A stretch of 64,000 nucleotides of DNA. Source: Kosakonia arachidis (GTDB lineage Bacteria > Pseudomonadota > Gammaproteobacteria > Enterobacterales > Enterobacteriaceae). The notes under the pieces are model-generated. The model had not been told where the DNA came from, ran no database searches, and saw only the letters and a list, made by a program, of their open reading frames with translations. Location: contig NZ_FPAU01000009.1 of NCBI RefSeq assembly GCF_900116535.1, forward strand, positions 1-64,000, written 5' to 3'. The position numbers and the translations under genes are program-made. Position 1 is the first letter of the stretch; each line of letters opens with the position of its first letter. This document shows positions 1 to 9,773 of this stretch, in pieces.

Positions 1-14
1 AAACTCTTCAATTT
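1..14 (-). rRNA. rrs: 16S rRNA, first 14 bases only
   Basis: Read on the minus strand, these bases are the conserved 5' end of enterobacterial 16S rRNA (AAATTGAAGAGTTT); the rest lies outside the window. The position directly downstream of murI is that of rrnB in E. coli, and the promoters and antitermination box upstream agree. Only the end is visible, so nothing can be said about the rest of the operon. Confidence 0.9.
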
Positions 15-146
15 AAAGTTTGATGCTCATCGAATTAAACTTCGTAATGAATTACGTGTTCACCCGTGAGACTTGGTATTCATTTTTTGTCCGAAGACAT
101 CAAGAATCCATGTCACCTGAGTGCCCACACAGATTGTCTGATAAAT

Positions 147-158
147 TGTTAAAGAGCA
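147..158 (-). promoter_or_regulatory. rrn leader boxA antitermination site
   Basis: The minus strand reads TGCTCTTTAACA, the boxA sequence of rRNA operon leaders. It loads NusB/NusE and partner factors so that RNA polymerase reads through the untranslated rRNA genes without Rho termination. It lies between promoter P2 and the 16S 5' end, as expected. Confidence 0.9.
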
Positions 159-193
159 GTGCCGCTGTATTTTCGCTGCGGCGCGGGGTGTGC

Positions 194-221
194 ATATTAC
201 GCTTTCCCGCTGTGAAGTCAA
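194..221 (-). promoter_or_regulatory. rrn promoter P2
   Basis: The minus strand shows a -35 TTGACT and a -10 TAATAT separated by 16 bp, followed by a G+C-rich stretch (CACACCCCGCGC) that fits a stringently controlled discriminator. It is the downstream member of the P1/P2 pair, about 180 bp before the 16S start. Confidence 0.85.
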
Positions 222-291
222 CTGATTATTTTCAGATTTCTTCACCTGACAGGCCGGTGTGTTTGCCGTTGTGCCGTGTCAGTGGAGGCGC

Positions 292-345
292 ATTATAGGG
301 AGTTAATTCCGGCTGACAACCCCTAATTTAAAAAAAGTTTTCAAC
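292..345 (-). promoter_or_regulatory. rrn promoter P1 with UP element
   Basis: The minus strand has a -35 TTGTCA and a -10 TATAAT with a 16 bp spacer and a GCGCC discriminator. Just upstream, at about 325-345, lies an A/T-rich block with A- and T-tracts, typical of the UP element bound by the alpha subunit at rrn P1 promoters. Fis sites would be expected further upstream, inside the end of murI; I did not resolve them. Confidence 0.88.
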
Positions 346-370
346 CGTCTCTTTTTTGTTCAAGGGCGCC

Positions 371-1222
371 CTAAAGAGCCAGTTTTTCGAGCGTTTTAAA
401 GCCATAGCGCTGCAAAACGGGCAATAACTGTGCAGTTTCAGGCGTTAGCGCCATGCAGTACGCAATATTATCACCAGCGGATTTTGCATCCGGCGCTTCA
501 TGTTCCAGCAACCAGGCGGCACGACGTGCAATGGCTGCACCGGAATCCACCAGCCGTGTGCCCTCAGGCAGCACCTGCAACAGTTCATCCTGCAGCAGCG
601 GAAAGTGCGTACAACCCAAGACCACAGTATCCGGAGGCTCTTTCATGCGTAACCAGGGACGCAAGATGTGGCGCAGTTCTTCAAGCGACACTTCCTTACC
701 GTGTAGTTTCGCTTCAGCCAGAACCACCAGATCCGCCGACCCCAGCATCTCAATACGACATTCATTCGCGAAACGCGAAATCAGTTCATGCGTATAAGGC
801 CGTTTCACTGTGCCGCGCGTTGCCAGTAGACCTACAATACCGTTTGCCGTTAAGCGCGCGGCCGGTTTGATGGCGGGGACAACGCCAACCACAGGAAAGG
901 TGAATTTGTCACGCAGCGCGGGAAGAGAGACGGTGCTTGCGGTGTTACAGGCGATAACAGCCAATGCGAGGGGATATTGCGCCTGAACAGCGGTAACAAT
1001 CTCGACAACACGTTCAACGATAAACTCTTCGCTTTTCTCACCGTAGGGGAAAGCGACATTGTCGAAAGCGTAAATGTAATGGAGATCCGGCAGGAGATGC
1101 CGAATCTCATCATAGACGGATAACCCACCGACGCCGGAGTCAAACACCAGGACGGTGGGACGCGCGTCAGAAGGTGTAGCTGCCAGACAAGGTGTATTCC
1201 CGTCCTGCAGTTTGGTAGCCAT
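371..1222 (-). CDS. murI: glutamate racemase
   Basis: MurI interconverts L- and D-glutamate in the cytoplasm and supplies the D-glutamate of peptidoglycan. The protein has 283 residues (285 in E. coli). The two catalytic cysteines of the cofactor-independent racemase family are present: C92 in ACNTAST and C204 in GCTHFPLL. The FDSGVGG motif lies at about 27-33. The start overlaps the end of btuB by 56 bp, an arrangement I recall from E. coli, and the N-terminal extension before the catalytic domain matches the E. coli form. The rRNA promoters lie directly downstream, so murI transcription runs into the rrn leader. Confidence 0.97.
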   Translation of the reverse strand: MATKLQDGNTPCLAATPSDARPTVLVFDSGVGGLSVYDEIRHLLPDLHYIYAFDNVAFPYGEKSEEFIVERVVEIVTAVQAQYPLALAVIACNTASTVSLPALRDKFTFPVVGVVPAIKPAARLTANGIVGLLATRGTVKRPYTHELISRFANECRIEMLGSADLVVLAEAKLHGKEVSLEELRHILRPWLRMKEPPDTVVLGCTHFPLLQDELLQVLPEGTRLVDSGAAIARRAAWLLEHEAPDAKSAGDNIAYCMALTPETAQLLPVLQRYGFKTLEKLAL

Positions 1223-3017
1223 AAGCTGTCTCGTACTCTTTATCGAACAAGTTAGCTATTTTACCACGAACTGTAAGGCGAGATGTCACTGGATATGAGG
1301 CAGATAGATCAACCGTACTATAACTCGGCAAAACACGTTGCTCAGGGTTATAAATTGACGTGCTATTGTCATAGCGTTTACCGAAGTATTCCCACGCAAG
1401 ATCCATATCCACATTGTAGATGGACCAGTCGAGTTGGTACTTGGCCTGGCGTTTTGCGCGGCGCGGCAGCACTTCGTTCGTTTCGTCATCACGCGGATCG
1501 ATGTACTGCAAGGTCACACGATGCGAGAAAATGCCCGTATCGACGCTTCCTGTCCACTCAACGCCTTTAATGGTCGCAGAATTGATGTTGTAGTAAGCCG
1601 TATCGCTATAGGTGATCAGATTATCGATCTCATAACGATATGCGGACAGACGCCAGTCAACCGGGCCGGTTAACCCTTCCACACCAGCTTCCCACTGTTT
1701 TGACTCTTCCGGTTTCAGATCCGGATTGGAAGCAATGCCAAAGCGCTTCGCGCCGTACTGCTGGCCAAGCGAAGGTGCCAGGAAACTCGTACCGTAGGAG
1801 AGCGTCAGGCGGTAGTTATCCACGAACTCCCAGCCAGCAGCCGTTTGCCAGGTGCCGTGCCAGCCGAACGAATCATCTTTATCTTCGCGCCCGGAAGCCT
1901 CCAGCGTAACATCACCAAACTGCTGCATCCCGTTCAGGTAGAGGCCGCTGTTATCACGATCGTAGCTGTCGCTCGTGCTTTGATTAGATGAAACCAGACG
2001 CTCCTGTTTCCAGTCGACACCTGCGCCCAGCGAGCCTTTACCCACCGCAATATTGTTACCCCACTGAATGTAACGCTGCTCCATATCATCCAGCGTAGTG
2101 CCATCGTTATAACGGCCATAGATGCTGCTGTAGTTGTAGTCTTTGCTTTTTTGATAGCTGGCCAGCAGTTGCGAAGAGTAAATCCCCTGGTTGAAATTCA
2201 GCCCTGTATCCCAGCCCTGAACATACAACTGGCGCTCATCAGCGCTGTAATCTGGCGAAAACGGCGCACTACCCAGATCGTAATCCACATTATTGCTGAA
2301 GTTGTAGCCACGGAAGAAACCGTCAAAATGGTCATCAAACTTATGTTGTAAGCTGCCCCAGAACGTTTTATTACGGTAGCCATCGCGATCTTCGTCATGC
2401 TCCCATGTCGAATCCGGCTGCACGTTGAATCCGCGCGTGCTGGTATAAGAACCTGCGGCGGTCACCATCGTATCGCCAAAACGCTGGCGCAAAGTGCCGT
2501 CATAGGTTTGATAACCTTTTGAGCCAATGCTGGCGTTGATCTGGGATTTCTCGCTATCCGTCATTGTAATAACGTTAACCACGCCGCCAATCGCGCCGGA
2601 GCCATAAACCGCAGAGCGTGGCCCGCGAATATACTCAACGCGCTGCACTATCGAGAGCGGGATTTGATTGAGTTCGGGATCGTTCGAAATCCCTGAACGC
2701 GCCACCGGTACGCCATCAATCAGCAGCAGCAGATGTTTTGCTTCTGTACCGCGAACATAAACGGACGCTGTTTGTCCCAGCCCACCGTTTTGCGCGATAT
2801 CTACGCCCGGTAAACGGCGAAGCACATCAATGAGCGAACGGGATTGCCAGCGATCTATATCCTCGCGCGTCACCACCTCGGTCGGTGCCAGCACAGTTTT
2901 AGCCGATTGTTGAAAACGATTTGCTGTCACCACCAAATTGTCTGAGCCGCTATCCTGCGCCCAGCCGGAAAATGCTGTGACGGAGAGCGCCGTCAGCAGC
3001 GAAGCTTTTTTAATCAT
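1167..3017 (-). CDS. btuB: TonB-dependent vitamin B12 outer membrane receptor
   Basis: BtuB imports cobalamin across the outer membrane with energy from TonB-ExbBD. The 616-residue protein has a 20-residue signal peptide (cleavage after GWA), a TonB box (NLVVTA, about 27-32), a plug domain with the VYIRGPRSAVYGSGAIGG-type segment, and a 22-strand barrel ending in the terminal aromatic SYTF. I chose the ATG at 3017 because the protein then begins MIKKASLL as in E. coli and the sequence just upstream matches the E. coli leader. A cobalamin riboswitch precedes it. Its extracellular loops differ more from E. coli than the rest, usual for a phage and colicin receptor. Confidence 0.96.
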   Translation of the reverse strand: MIKKASLLTALSVTAFSGWAQDSGSDNLVVTANRFQQSAKTVLAPTEVVTREDIDRWQSRSLIDVLRRLPGVDIAQNGGLGQTASVYVRGTEAKHLLLLIDGVPVARSGISNDPELNQIPLSIVQRVEYIRGPRSAVYGSGAIGGVVNVITMTDSEKSQINASIGSKGYQTYDGTLRQRFGDTMVTAAGSYTSTRGFNVQPDSTWEHDEDRDGYRNKTFWGSLQHKFDDHFDGFFRGYNFSNNVDYDLGSAPFSPDYSADERQLYVQGWDTGLNFNQGIYSSQLLASYQKSKDYNYSSIYGRYNDGTTLDDMEQRYIQWGNNIAVGKGSLGAGVDWKQERLVSSNQSTSDSYDRDNSGLYLNGMQQFGDVTLEASGREDKDDSFGWHGTWQTAAGWEFVDNYRLTLSYGTSFLAPSLGQQYGAKRFGIASNPDLKPEESKQWEAGVEGLTGPVDWRLSAYRYEIDNLITYSDTAYYNINSATIKGVEWTGSVDTGIFSHRVTLQYIDPRDDETNEVLPRRAKRQAKYQLDWSIYNVDMDLAWEYFGKRYDNSTSIYNPEQRVLPSYSTVDLSASYPVTSRLTVRGKIANLFDKEYETAYGYQTAGREYTLSGSYTF

Positions 3018-3094
3018 TGTGAGAGCATCCACAAAATAAAAAGGATGCCGCAGGTTCCATCAATAGCACGCGATGATGTCACCAGATGCGACGT

Positions 3095-3245
3095 ATTCCG
3101 GCAGGTCTTCGGGCTTGGAGGTACAACAAGACAGGACTTCCCACCACAGGCAGTGTCTGCTGTCTCACCTTAATCCTTACCGCTGCGCGTCAGCCCCAGA
3201 TTCACACTGGGTTCCCTTTTAACTCACAGGACCGGAACACGGATG
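3095..3245 (-). promoter_or_regulatory. cobalamin riboswitch of btuB
   Basis: The minus strand carries the conserved B12 box region (AAGCCCGAAGACCTGCCGG at 3098-3116) and the aptamer core running back to about 3240 (CCGGTCCTGTGAGTT ... CAGCGGTAAGGA). When adenosylcobalamin binds, the downstream leader folds so that the btuB ribosome binding site is hidden. The element lies roughly 80-230 bases upstream of the btuB start, the normal distance. The gap of about 350 bp between btuB and trmA therefore holds this leader, the btuB promoter beyond it, and the short trmA upstream region. Confidence 0.93.
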
Positions 3246-3369
3246 CTACATTCTGTTACATATGGATGTCCAGACTGCTAAGTGAGTATTTCAAAAACAT
3301 CCAGCGCTGGACATCCGGTGAGCAATCCCTACAATCGCCGCGTTATTCTTAGATCTCTCAGGAAGCATC

Positions 3370-4470
3370 ATGACCCCCGAACACCTGCCGACAGAACAAT
3401 ACGAAGCCCAACTGGCCGAAAAAGTCGTACGTCTGCAATCGCTGATGACGCCATTTTCCGCGCCGCTTCCTGAGGTGTTTCGCTCGCCGGTCAGCCATTA
3501 CCGCATGCGCGCCGAATTCCGGATTTGGCATGACGGGGACGATCTCTACCACATCATCTTTGATCAGCAGACAAAATCGCGTATCCGCGTCGACAGCTTC
3601 CCCGCGGCCAGCGAGCTGATTAACGTGTTAATGAAGGTGATGGTTGATGCCGTGCGCAGCAATCACACGCTGCGCCACAAGCTGTTCCAGATTGACTACC
3701 TGAGTACCATGAGCAATCAGGCGATTGTGACGCTGCTGTATCACAAAAAGCTGGATAACGAGTGGCATGAAGCCGCCACACAGTTACGCGATGCGCTGCG
3801 GGCGCAAAACCTGAATGTGCAATTGATTGGCCGCGCCACGAAAACCAAAATCGAGCTCGATCAGGATTATGTCGATGAACGCCTGCCAGTCGGTGGCAGA
3901 GAGATGATCTACCGTCAGGTGGAAAACAGTTTTACCCAGCCTAACGCGGCAATGAATATTCAGATGCTGGAATGGGCGCAGGATGTCACTCGCAACGCCA
4001 GCGGAGATTTGCTGGAGCTGTATTGCGGTAACGGCAACTTCTCGCTGGCGCTGGCGCACAATTTCAATCGCGTGCTGGCCACGGAAATCGCCAAGCCGTC
4101 TGTCGCCGCCGCGCAGTACAACATTGCCGCCAACCATATTAATAACGTACAAATCATTCGTATGTCCGCGGAGGAATTCACGCAGGCGATGAACGGCGTA
4201 CGAACCTTTAACCGTTTGCAAGGGATCAATCTGGAAAGCTACCAGTGTGAAACGATCTTCGTCGATCCGCCGCGCAGCGGGCTGGATGCGGAAACCGAAA
4301 AAATGGTGCAGGCCTATCCGCGTATTCTGTACATCTCCTGCAACCCGGAAACGCTGTGCAAGAACCTCGAAACATTAAGCCAGACGCACAACGTGTCACG
4401 TCTGGCGCTATTTGATCAGTTCCCTTACACGCACCATATGGAGTGCGGAGTTCTGTTGACCAGGAAGTAA
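3370..4470 (+). CDS. trmA: tRNA (uracil-5-)-methyltransferase
   Basis: TrmA makes ribothymidine-54 in the T loop of nearly all tRNAs, using S-adenosylmethionine. The 366-residue length equals that of E. coli. The SAM-binding segment [11 protein letters not shown] lies at about 214-224, the catalytic nucleophile is C324 in ISCNPET, and the general base is E358 in MECG near the C-terminus. The gene is divergent from btuB and convergent with yijD-fabR. Confidence 0.97.
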   Translation: MTPEHLPTEQYEAQLAEKVVRLQSLMTPFSAPLPEVFRSPVSHYRMRAEFRIWHDGDDLYHIIFDQQTKSRIRVDSFPAASELINVLMKVMVDAVRSNHTLRHKLFQIDYLSTMSNQAIVTLLYHKKLDNEWHEAATQLRDALRAQNLNVQLIGRATKTKIELDQDYVDERLPVGGREMIYRQVENSFTQPNAAMNIQMLEWAQDVTRNASGDLLELYCGNGNFSLALAHNFNRVLATEIAKPSVAAAQYNIAANHINNVQIIRMSAEEFTQAMNGVRTFNRLQGINLESYQCETIFVDPPRSGLDAETEKMVQAYPRILYISCNPETLCKNLETLSQTHNVSRLALFDQFPYTHHMECGVLLTRK

Positions 4471-4478
4471 GCTCCCTC

Positions 4479-4507
4479 ATCCCTCTCCCGTCAAGGAGAG
4501 GGAAAAA
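4479..4507. repeat. CCCTCTCC/GGAGAGGG hairpin between trmA and yijD
   Basis: A perfect 8 bp inverted repeat (4481-4488 and 4495-4502) with a 6 base loop lies just after trmA. It lacks a U-run on either strand, so it is a weak candidate for an intrinsic terminator. Similar pyrimidine/purine hairpins occur after metF (19889-19915), glpK (36041-36068) and tpiA (40001-40024), suggesting one small dispersed repeat family. Confidence 0.6.
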
Positions 4508-4873
4508 TCACTCCGACGCCTCATGTTTGCGGTTACGGCTACGCAGGCGGAAACCAATCCAGAAGACCAGCACTACCGACAGCACGGCCGGCAGGAAGTT
4601 AGAGCCGATCACCGGGTATTCAGCGCGAACGACCGTACTGTACAGCAGCACGCCGAGAATAAAGCAGGCGGCGGCAAGGCCCGGCAGACCAACTGGCATG
4701 GTGCGATTCTGGTAACGCTGATGCAGGCAATAGACCGTAAGCACCAGCGAAATAACTGGAAACAGAGAAAAGGGAACCACGGAACTGAATACAGCAGAAA
4801 ATGCGCCGTTAATCGATAAGCCAGCAACCAGCGCCAGCAGCAACGTACCTTTATCTTGACCTGACTGTTTCAT
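4508..4873 (-). CDS. yijD: YijD family inner membrane protein
   Basis: A 121-residue membrane protein of the DUF1422 family; E. coli YijD has 119. Hydrophobic segments at about 10-27, 31-49, 63-83 and 90-107 suggest four transmembrane helices, followed by a short charged tail. No enzymatic motif is visible and the function is not established. It is the second gene of the fabR-yijD unit: the fabR stop and this start share one base (TAATG), so translation is probably coupled. Confidence 0.9.
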   Translation of the reverse strand: MKQSGQDKGTLLLALVAGLSINGAFSAVFSSVVPFSLFPVISLVLTVYCLHQRYQNRTMPVGLPGLAAACFILGVLLYSTVVRAEYPVIGSNFLPAVLSVVLVFWIGFRLRSRNRKHEASE

Positions 4874-5523
4874 TACTCATCCTTTGCTTCACTCGTCGAT
4901 TGATGCGCCAGTTTTTCCTGCTCGCGGCGATACCAGTAATAGGCGCCTTTTGAAATCATCCGCAATTGCAATACCAGCCGCTCTTCTAACTGCCGGCGTT
5001 GTTCAGCGCTCACATCCAGCGCCTCTGCACCGGCGTTAAAAACGATCGTTACCATCGCCTCGGCTTGCGCCTCGGTAAAGGCGCGCGGCATATGATTTTC
5101 GAGTTCGAGATAGTCGGCAAGTTCCGCGATAAAGTGCTGAATTTCTCGCGCGACCGCCGCGCGAAAAGCGGCTGACGTTCCGGAACGCTCACGCAGCAGT
5201 AGCTGAAATGCGTTGGGATTGTTGCCAATAAATTCCATAAAAGTGGAAACCGAGGTACGGATAACACTGCCGCCTTTGGCAATACGCTGGCGCGCCTGGC
5301 GCATCAACTGGCGCAGCATCAACCCGCTTTCGTCCACCATGGTCAGACCAAGCTCATCAACATCCCGAAAATGCCGATAAAAAGACGTCGGTGCAATACC
5401 CGCCTCGCGGGCAACTTCCCGCAGGCTAAGGCTGGCAAAACTCCGCTCGGCGCTCAGTTGGCTAAATGCCGCTTCCACCAGCGAACGCCGGGTTCGCTCT
5501 TTTTGTTGCGCTCTTACACCCAT
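4873..5523 (-). CDS. fabR: TetR-family repressor of unsaturated fatty acid synthesis
   Basis: FabR represses fabA and fabB in response to the unsaturated to saturated acyl pool and so sets membrane fluidity. The 216-residue protein has an N-terminal TetR helix-turn-helix (about 10-55, including [20 protein letters not shown]) and an all-helical ligand domain. The chosen ATG at 5523 (an ATG also lies at 5526) gives the MGVRAQQ start of E. coli. The frame stays open upstream to 5580, but that part is unlike coding sequence of the family. It is divergent from sthA and coupled to yijD. Confidence 0.94.
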   Translation of the reverse strand: MGVRAQQKERTRRSLVEAAFSQLSAERSFASLSLREVAREAGIAPTSFYRHFRDVDELGLTMVDESGLMLRQLMRQARQRIAKGGSVIRTSVSTFMEFIGNNPNAFQLLLRERSGTSAAFRAAVAREIQHFIAELADYLELENHMPRAFTEAQAEAMVTIVFNAGAEALDVSAEQRRQLEERLVLQLRMISKGAYYWYRREQEKLAHQSTSEAKDE

Positions 5524-5722
5524 CATTACGTTTGAATCCTTCCTGGGGCTTTCTGGGCAATATACCAGAGAAAAATCCAATCTGATCGTACTGGATTGTG
5601 ACCGATTATTTACACCCCGTTTCTTCTTTTATGCATGAAAAAAGCACAACAATAATTGGGATATTTCGGCTTTAATGTTAGTATTCTGTTGTTTTTATGT
5701 ATAAGAACAGGTAAGCCTTACC

Positions 5723-7123
5723 ATGCCAAATTCCTACGATTATGATGCAATTGTAATAGGCTCCGGCCCGGGCGGCGAAGGCGCAGCCATGGGTCTGGTT
5801 AAACAAGGAGCACGCGTCGCGGTTGTTGAGCGTTACCATAACGTCGGCGGCGGCTGCACACACTGGGGAACCATCCCGTCTAAAGCGTTGCGCCATGCCG
5901 TTAGCCGCATTATCGAATTCAACCAAAACCCTCTCTACAGCGACCATAGCCGCCTCCTCCGCTCCTCTTTTGCTGATATCCTGAACCATGCAGAGAGCGT
6001 GATTAATCAGCAAACTCGCATGCGTCAGGGCTTTTATGAGCGTAACCGTTGCGAAATTCTTGAAGGCAACGCCCATTTTATTGATGACCACACGCTGGCG
6101 CTGGAGTGCCACGACGGCACGGTAGAAACCATCACTGCAGAGAAGTTTGTTATCGCCTGCGGCTCACGCCCTTACCACCCGGCCGATGTGGATTTCACCC
6201 ATCCGCGCGTCTATGACAGCGATTCTATCCTTGATATGCACCATGAACCCCGCCACGTCATTATTTATGGCGCCGGGGTGATTGGCTGCGAATATGCGTC
6301 GATCTTCCGGGGAATGAACGTTAAGGTCGATTTGATCAACACCCGCGATCGTCTGCTGGCATTTCTCGATCAGGAGATGTCGGATTCGCTCTCGTACCAC
6401 TTCTGGAACAGCGGTGTCGTTATCCGTCACAACGAAGAGTATGAGCGTATCGAGCCGCTGGAAGACGGCGTCATCATGCACCTCAAATCGGGTAAGAAAC
6501 TGAAAGCCGATTGTCTGCTCTATGCTAACGGCCGTACCGGTAATACCGACACCCTGCAGCTGAGTAATATTGGTCTGGAAGCAGATGGCCGTGGGCAATT
6601 GAAGGTCAACAGCATGTACCAGACCGCGCTGCCGCACGTTTATGCTGTGGGCGATGTCATTGGCTACCCAAGCCTGGCGTCAGCGGCTTACGATCAAGGG
6701 CGTATCGCCGCGCAGGCAATGATTAAAGGCGAAGCGACAGCGCACCTGATTGAAGATATCCCGACCGGCATCTACACCATTCCAGAAATCAGCTCCGTAG
6801 GTAAGACCGAGCAACAGCTGACTGCGATGAAAGTGCCGTATGAAGTGGGCCGGGCGCAGTTTAAACACCTGGCACGGGCGCAAATTGTCGGCATGAATGT
6901 CGGTACCCTAAAAATCTTGTTCCACCGCGAAACGAAAGAAATTTTGGGGATCCACTGCTTTGGCGAGCGCGCGGCCGAAATTATTCATATCGGCCAGGCG
7001 ATCATGGAGCAGAAAGGTGGCGGTAACACGATCGAGTACTTCGTTAACACCACCTTTAACTACCCGACAATGGCGGAAGCCTATCGGGTTGCCGCGCTAA
7101 ACGGTTTAAACCGCCTGTTTTAA
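5723..7123 (+). CDS. sthA: soluble pyridine nucleotide transhydrogenase
   Basis: SthA (UdhA) is a cytosolic FAD enzyme that transfers hydride between NADPH and NAD+, mainly to remove excess NADPH. The 466 residues match E. coli. The FAD-binding GSGPGGEG lies at 13-20, a second nucleotide-binding [11 protein letters not shown] at about 182-192, and the dimerisation domain is C-terminal. As usual for this branch of the disulfide reductase family, the redox-active CxxxxC is lost: C45 is present but the partner is T50 (CTHWGT). The last 18 bp overlap the end of convergent oxyR. Confidence 0.97.
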   Translation: MPNSYDYDAIVIGSGPGGEGAAMGLVKQGARVAVVERYHNVGGGCTHWGTIPSKALRHAVSRIIEFNQNPLYSDHSRLLRSSFADILNHAESVINQQTRMRQGFYERNRCEILEGNAHFIDDHTLALECHDGTVETITAEKFVIACGSRPYHPADVDFTHPRVYDSDSILDMHHEPRHVIIYGAGVIGCEYASIFRGMNVKVDLINTRDRLLAFLDQEMSDSLSYHFWNSGVVIRHNEEYERIEPLEDGVIMHLKSGKKLKADCLLYANGRTGNTDTLQLSNIGLEADGRGQLKVNSMYQTALPHVYAVGDVIGYPSLASAAYDQGRIAAQAMIKGEATAHLIEDIPTGIYTIPEISSVGKTEQQLTAMKVPYEVGRAQFKHLARAQIVGMNVGTLKILFHRETKEILGIHCFGERAAEIIHIGQAIMEQKGGGNTIEYFVNTTFNYPTMAEAYRVAALNGLNRLF

Positions 7124-8023
7124 CGCGTTATCGAAATGGCCATCCATTGTACTGCGGATGGCCTCTGCCAGCTGCTCATAGCGGCTGCGCAGCGGTGACC
7201 CCGGGCGATAAACCAGGCCAACAGTACGTTTCGGTTCTGGCTTAATGCACGGCAGGTAAACCACGCCATCACGTTTACGTTCACGCGGAACAGAGAGCGC
7301 AGGCAACAGCGTGATACCGCTTCCGGCCGCCACCATATTACGCAGCGTTTCCAGACTGGTTGCGCGGAAGTGTGTATCTTCATCGGCCCCGGCTTCAAAG
7401 CAGAAACCCATCGCCTGATCGCGCAGGCAATGGCCATCTTCCAGCATCAGCAGTTTTTCGCCGGCCAGATCAGACATCGGTACACATTCGCGGTTCGCCC
7501 ACGGGTGGTCTTCATAAATCGCCAGCAACATCGGTTCGTCATACAACGGCACCTCAATAAAGGCTTCGCTCTCTTTGACCAGCGCCAGAATGGCGCAATC
7601 GAGCTTGCCGCTGTCCAGTTGTGCCAGCAACTGATGCGTCTGCGCTTCGTGCAGGTACATTTCCAGTTTCGGGAAGGTTTGATGCAGCAGCGGAATGATA
7701 TGCGGCAGCAGATAAGGTCCAACGGTTGGGATCAGGCCAATATGCAGCGGACCGGACATCGTTTCCCCCTGCTGGCTTGCCATTTCCTTCAGCACTTTAA
7801 CCTCGCGCAGCACCGTACGCGCTTGGTCCACCAGCAACAAACCGGCCTGGGTGAACAGCACTTTGCGGCTGGTACGTTCCAGCAGCATCACACCCAATTC
7901 ATCTTCCAGCTTCCGGATCTGCCCGCTCAGCGTTGGCTGGCTAACGTGGCAGGAGTCGGCTGCACGGCGAAAATGGCGGTGTTCAGCTAACGCCACAAGG
8001 TATTCAAGATCACGAATATTCAT
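7106..8023 (-). CDS. oxyR: LysR-family hydrogen peroxide sensor and regulator
   Basis: OxyR activates katG, ahpCF, dps, oxyS and others when peroxide oxidises it, and represses its own gene. The 305-residue protein has the N-terminal winged helix-turn-helix (1-60) and a periplasmic-binding-like regulatory domain. The redox cysteines C199 (DGHC) and C208 (GFCF) are both present. The start at 8023 has a strong GGAGG site. The gene is divergent from oxyS, so the shared region at 8024-8118 should hold the OxyR operator. Its 3' end overlaps that of sthA. Confidence 0.98.
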   Translation of the reverse strand: MNIRDLEYLVALAEHRHFRRAADSCHVSQPTLSGQIRKLEDELGVMLLERTSRKVLFTQAGLLLVDQARTVLREVKVLKEMASQQGETMSGPLHIGLIPTVGPYLLPHIIPLLHQTFPKLEMYLHEAQTHQLLAQLDSGKLDCAILALVKESEAFIEVPLYDEPMLLAIYEDHPWANRECVPMSDLAGEKLLMLEDGHCLRDQAMGFCFEAGADEDTHFRATSLETLRNMVAAGSGITLLPALSVPRERKRDGVVYLPCIKPEPKRTVGLVYRPGSPLRSRYEQLAEAIRSTMDGHFDNALKQAV

Positions 8024-8039
8024 TATTCATCCTCCGTCG

Positions 8040-8118
8040 CCACGATAGTTCATGGCGATAGATAGAATAGCAACGAACGATTATCCCTATCAAGCATTCT
8101 GTTGAATAATAAGCACCA
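8040..8118. promoter_or_regulatory. oxyR-oxyS divergent promoter and OxyR operator region
   Basis: This short gap separates the oxyR start from the OxyS 5' end. It contains ATAG/CTAT half-site-like words (GATAGATAGAATAG, TTATCCCTATCAAG) in the spacing style of OxyR operators and a -10-like AATAAT just before OxyS. I infer autorepression of oxyR and peroxide activation of oxyS from here. The exact operator positions were not resolved. Confidence 0.7.
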
Positions 8119-8230
8119 GAAACGAAGCGGTGCCTCACTTACCCCTTGATGAGACGGTTAACCCTCAGTTTCTCTCTGAACAACTAAGCCAACGTGAACG
8201 TTTAGCGGACCTGAGTGTCCGCTTTTTTTT
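8119..8230 (+). ncRNA. oxyS: OxyS peroxide-induced small RNA
   Basis: Sequence and position match E. coli OxyS (109 nt), which is induced by OxyR and works with Hfq on targets such as fhlA and rpoS-related messages. The 5' end GAAACGAAGCGG, the internal AAGCCAACGTGAACG segment, and the 3' hairpin (GCGGAC at 8205-8210 with GTCCGC at 8217-8222, then eight T) are all recognisable. The middle of the molecule differs from E. coli at many positions, while the terminator stem is kept. It lies between divergent oxyR and convergent argH. Confidence 0.92.
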
Positions 8231-8234
8231 GCGT

Positions 8235-8260
8235 AAAAAAGCCCGGCGGAGTGCCAGGCC
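8235..8260 (-). terminator. argH terminator
   Basis: The minus strand folds as GCCTGGC-ACTCC-GCCGGGC (one G-U pair) followed by a run of six T. It ends the argCBH operon and faces the OxyS terminator on the other strand. Confidence 0.8.
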
Positions 8261-8282
8261 CGATATTGCGTTTTCTTGCGGA

Positions 8283-9656
8283 TTACACCAGACGCGCTTT
8301 CACATCAGCGATAGCCTGCGCCACCTGAGCTGGTGATACGCCGCCTTTCGCCGCACGTTTATCCAGGCAGGATTGCAGTGACAGCACAGGATAAACATCG
8401 TCGCCAATCACCGTACTGAATTTTTGCAGATCGGTAAGCGACAGCCCTTCCAGTGGCTTAGCCTGGCGAATCGCTTCCACCACAGCTTCACCAACAATAT
8501 GGTGCGCTTCGCGGAACGGCACGCCTTTGGCGACAAGATAATCGGCCAGTTCGGTTGCGTTTGCATAACCCTGCTGCGCCGCTTCCCGGCAGCGCGGGCG
8601 TTTCACCTGAATACCGTCCAGCACCAGCGCCGCCATATGCAGACAATCGAGCCAGGTATCGAGTGCATCGAACAGCCCTTCTTTGTCTTCCTGCATATCT
8701 TTGTTGTAGGCCAGCGGCAGACCTTTCAGCGTCATCATCATGCCGGTCAACGCACCCTGCACGCGGCCACATTTACCACGAATCAGCTCCAGCGCATCCG
8801 GGTTTTTCTTTTGCGGCATCAGTGAAGAACCTGAGGTCACCCGATCAGACAGCTCAACAAAACCCGCTTCACCAGAGTTGAAGAAGATCAGGTCTTCGGC
8901 AAAACGCGATAAATGCACCATGCCGATCGAAGCATCGGAGAGCAGTTCCAGCACATGATCACGATCGGAAACACTATCCAGGCTGTTGCGGGTTGCCGAG
9001 GCAAAACCCAGCCAGCCAGCCAGTTGCTCGCGATCGATTTCATAAGCCGTACCCGCCAGCGCGCCGCAACCGAGCGGGCTGACATCGAGTCGTTTCAGCG
9101 AATCCTGCAAACGGCTCTCATCACGCGCCAGCATCTCAACATAGGCCAGCGCCCAGTGAGCAAATGTCACCGGCTGCGCACGTTGCAGGTGCGTATAACC
9201 TGGCATTACCGCATCCTGATTATTTTCTGCTGTCACCACCAACGCGCTCTGCAACTGACGGTTCGCCAGTAGTAATTCGCTGATAGTGTCTTTACACCAC
9301 AATTTCAGATCAGTGGCGACCTGGTCATTACGGCTGCGTCCGGTATGCAGCTTTTTACCCAGTTGGCCGACTTTATCGATCAGTTTGCCTTCTACCCAAC
9401 TGTGAATATCTTCTGCATCGCTCTGCAGGATCTGCTGCGGATCGGCCTGCACCTCCTGCAACAGGTTGCTCAGCGCCTCTTCCAGCTGCTGTTGTTCTGC
9501 CTGCGTCAGTACGCCAACCGTCACCAGCGCTTTAGACCAGGCCACAGAGCCAACGATATCCTGCTCTGCCAGGCGATAGTCAAAGCGCAAAGAGTCGTTG
9601 AACTGTTTGAACCGTTGATCCGCTGCCTGAGTAAAACGCCCGCCCCAAAGTGCCAT
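8283..9656 (-). CDS. argH: argininosuccinate lyase
   Basis: ArgH splits argininosuccinate to arginine and fumarate, the last step of arginine synthesis. From the ATG at 9656 the protein has 457 residues, as in E. coli, and starts MALWGGRF. An AAGGAAG site sits 7 bp before the ATG; the frame stays open upstream, but that stretch is a REP element. The fumarase/aspartase superfamily signature [11 protein letters not shown] is present at about 276-286, and HTGRSRNDQ at about 105-113. It is last in argCBH and separated from argB by the REP element. Confidence 0.97.
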   Translation of the reverse strand: MALWGGRFTQAADQRFKQFNDSLRFDYRLAEQDIVGSVAWSKALVTVGVLTQAEQQQLEEALSNLLQEVQADPQQILQSDAEDIHSWVEGKLIDKVGQLGKKLHTGRSRNDQVATDLKLWCKDTISELLLANRQLQSALVVTAENNQDAVMPGYTHLQRAQPVTFAHWALAYVEMLARDESRLQDSLKRLDVSPLGCGALAGTAYEIDREQLAGWLGFASATRNSLDSVSDRDHVLELLSDASIGMVHLSRFAEDLIFFNSGEAGFVELSDRVTSGSSLMPQKKNPDALELIRGKCGRVQGALTGMMMTLKGLPLAYNKDMQEDKEGLFDALDTWLDCLHMAALVLDGIQVKRPRCREAAQQGYANATELADYLVAKGVPFREAHHIVGEAVVEAIRQAKPLEGLSLTDLQKFSTVIGDDVYPVLSLQSCLDKRAAKGGVSPAQVAQAIADVKARLV

Positions 9657-9686
9657 AATATGCTTCCTTAATTTCTTGAATTTCAT

Positions 9687-9763
9687 TGCCGGATAGCGCT
9701 GCGCTTGGCCGGCCTGGAGGTTCAGTTCACGCAGGCCCGATAAGGCGTAGCCGTCATCAGGCA
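9687..9763. repeat. REP-type palindromic element between argB and argH
   Basis: The sequence starts TGCCGGATAGCGCTGCGCTT and ends with an imperfect inverse copy (CCCGATAAGGCGTAGCCGTCATCAGGCA), the layout of a pair of enterobacterial repetitive extragenic palindromic units. Such elements can stabilise upstream mRNA or bind DNA gyrase and Pol I. Here it would protect or differentially express argC and argB relative to argH. Confidence 0.75.
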
Positions 9764-9773
9764 CATAAATGGA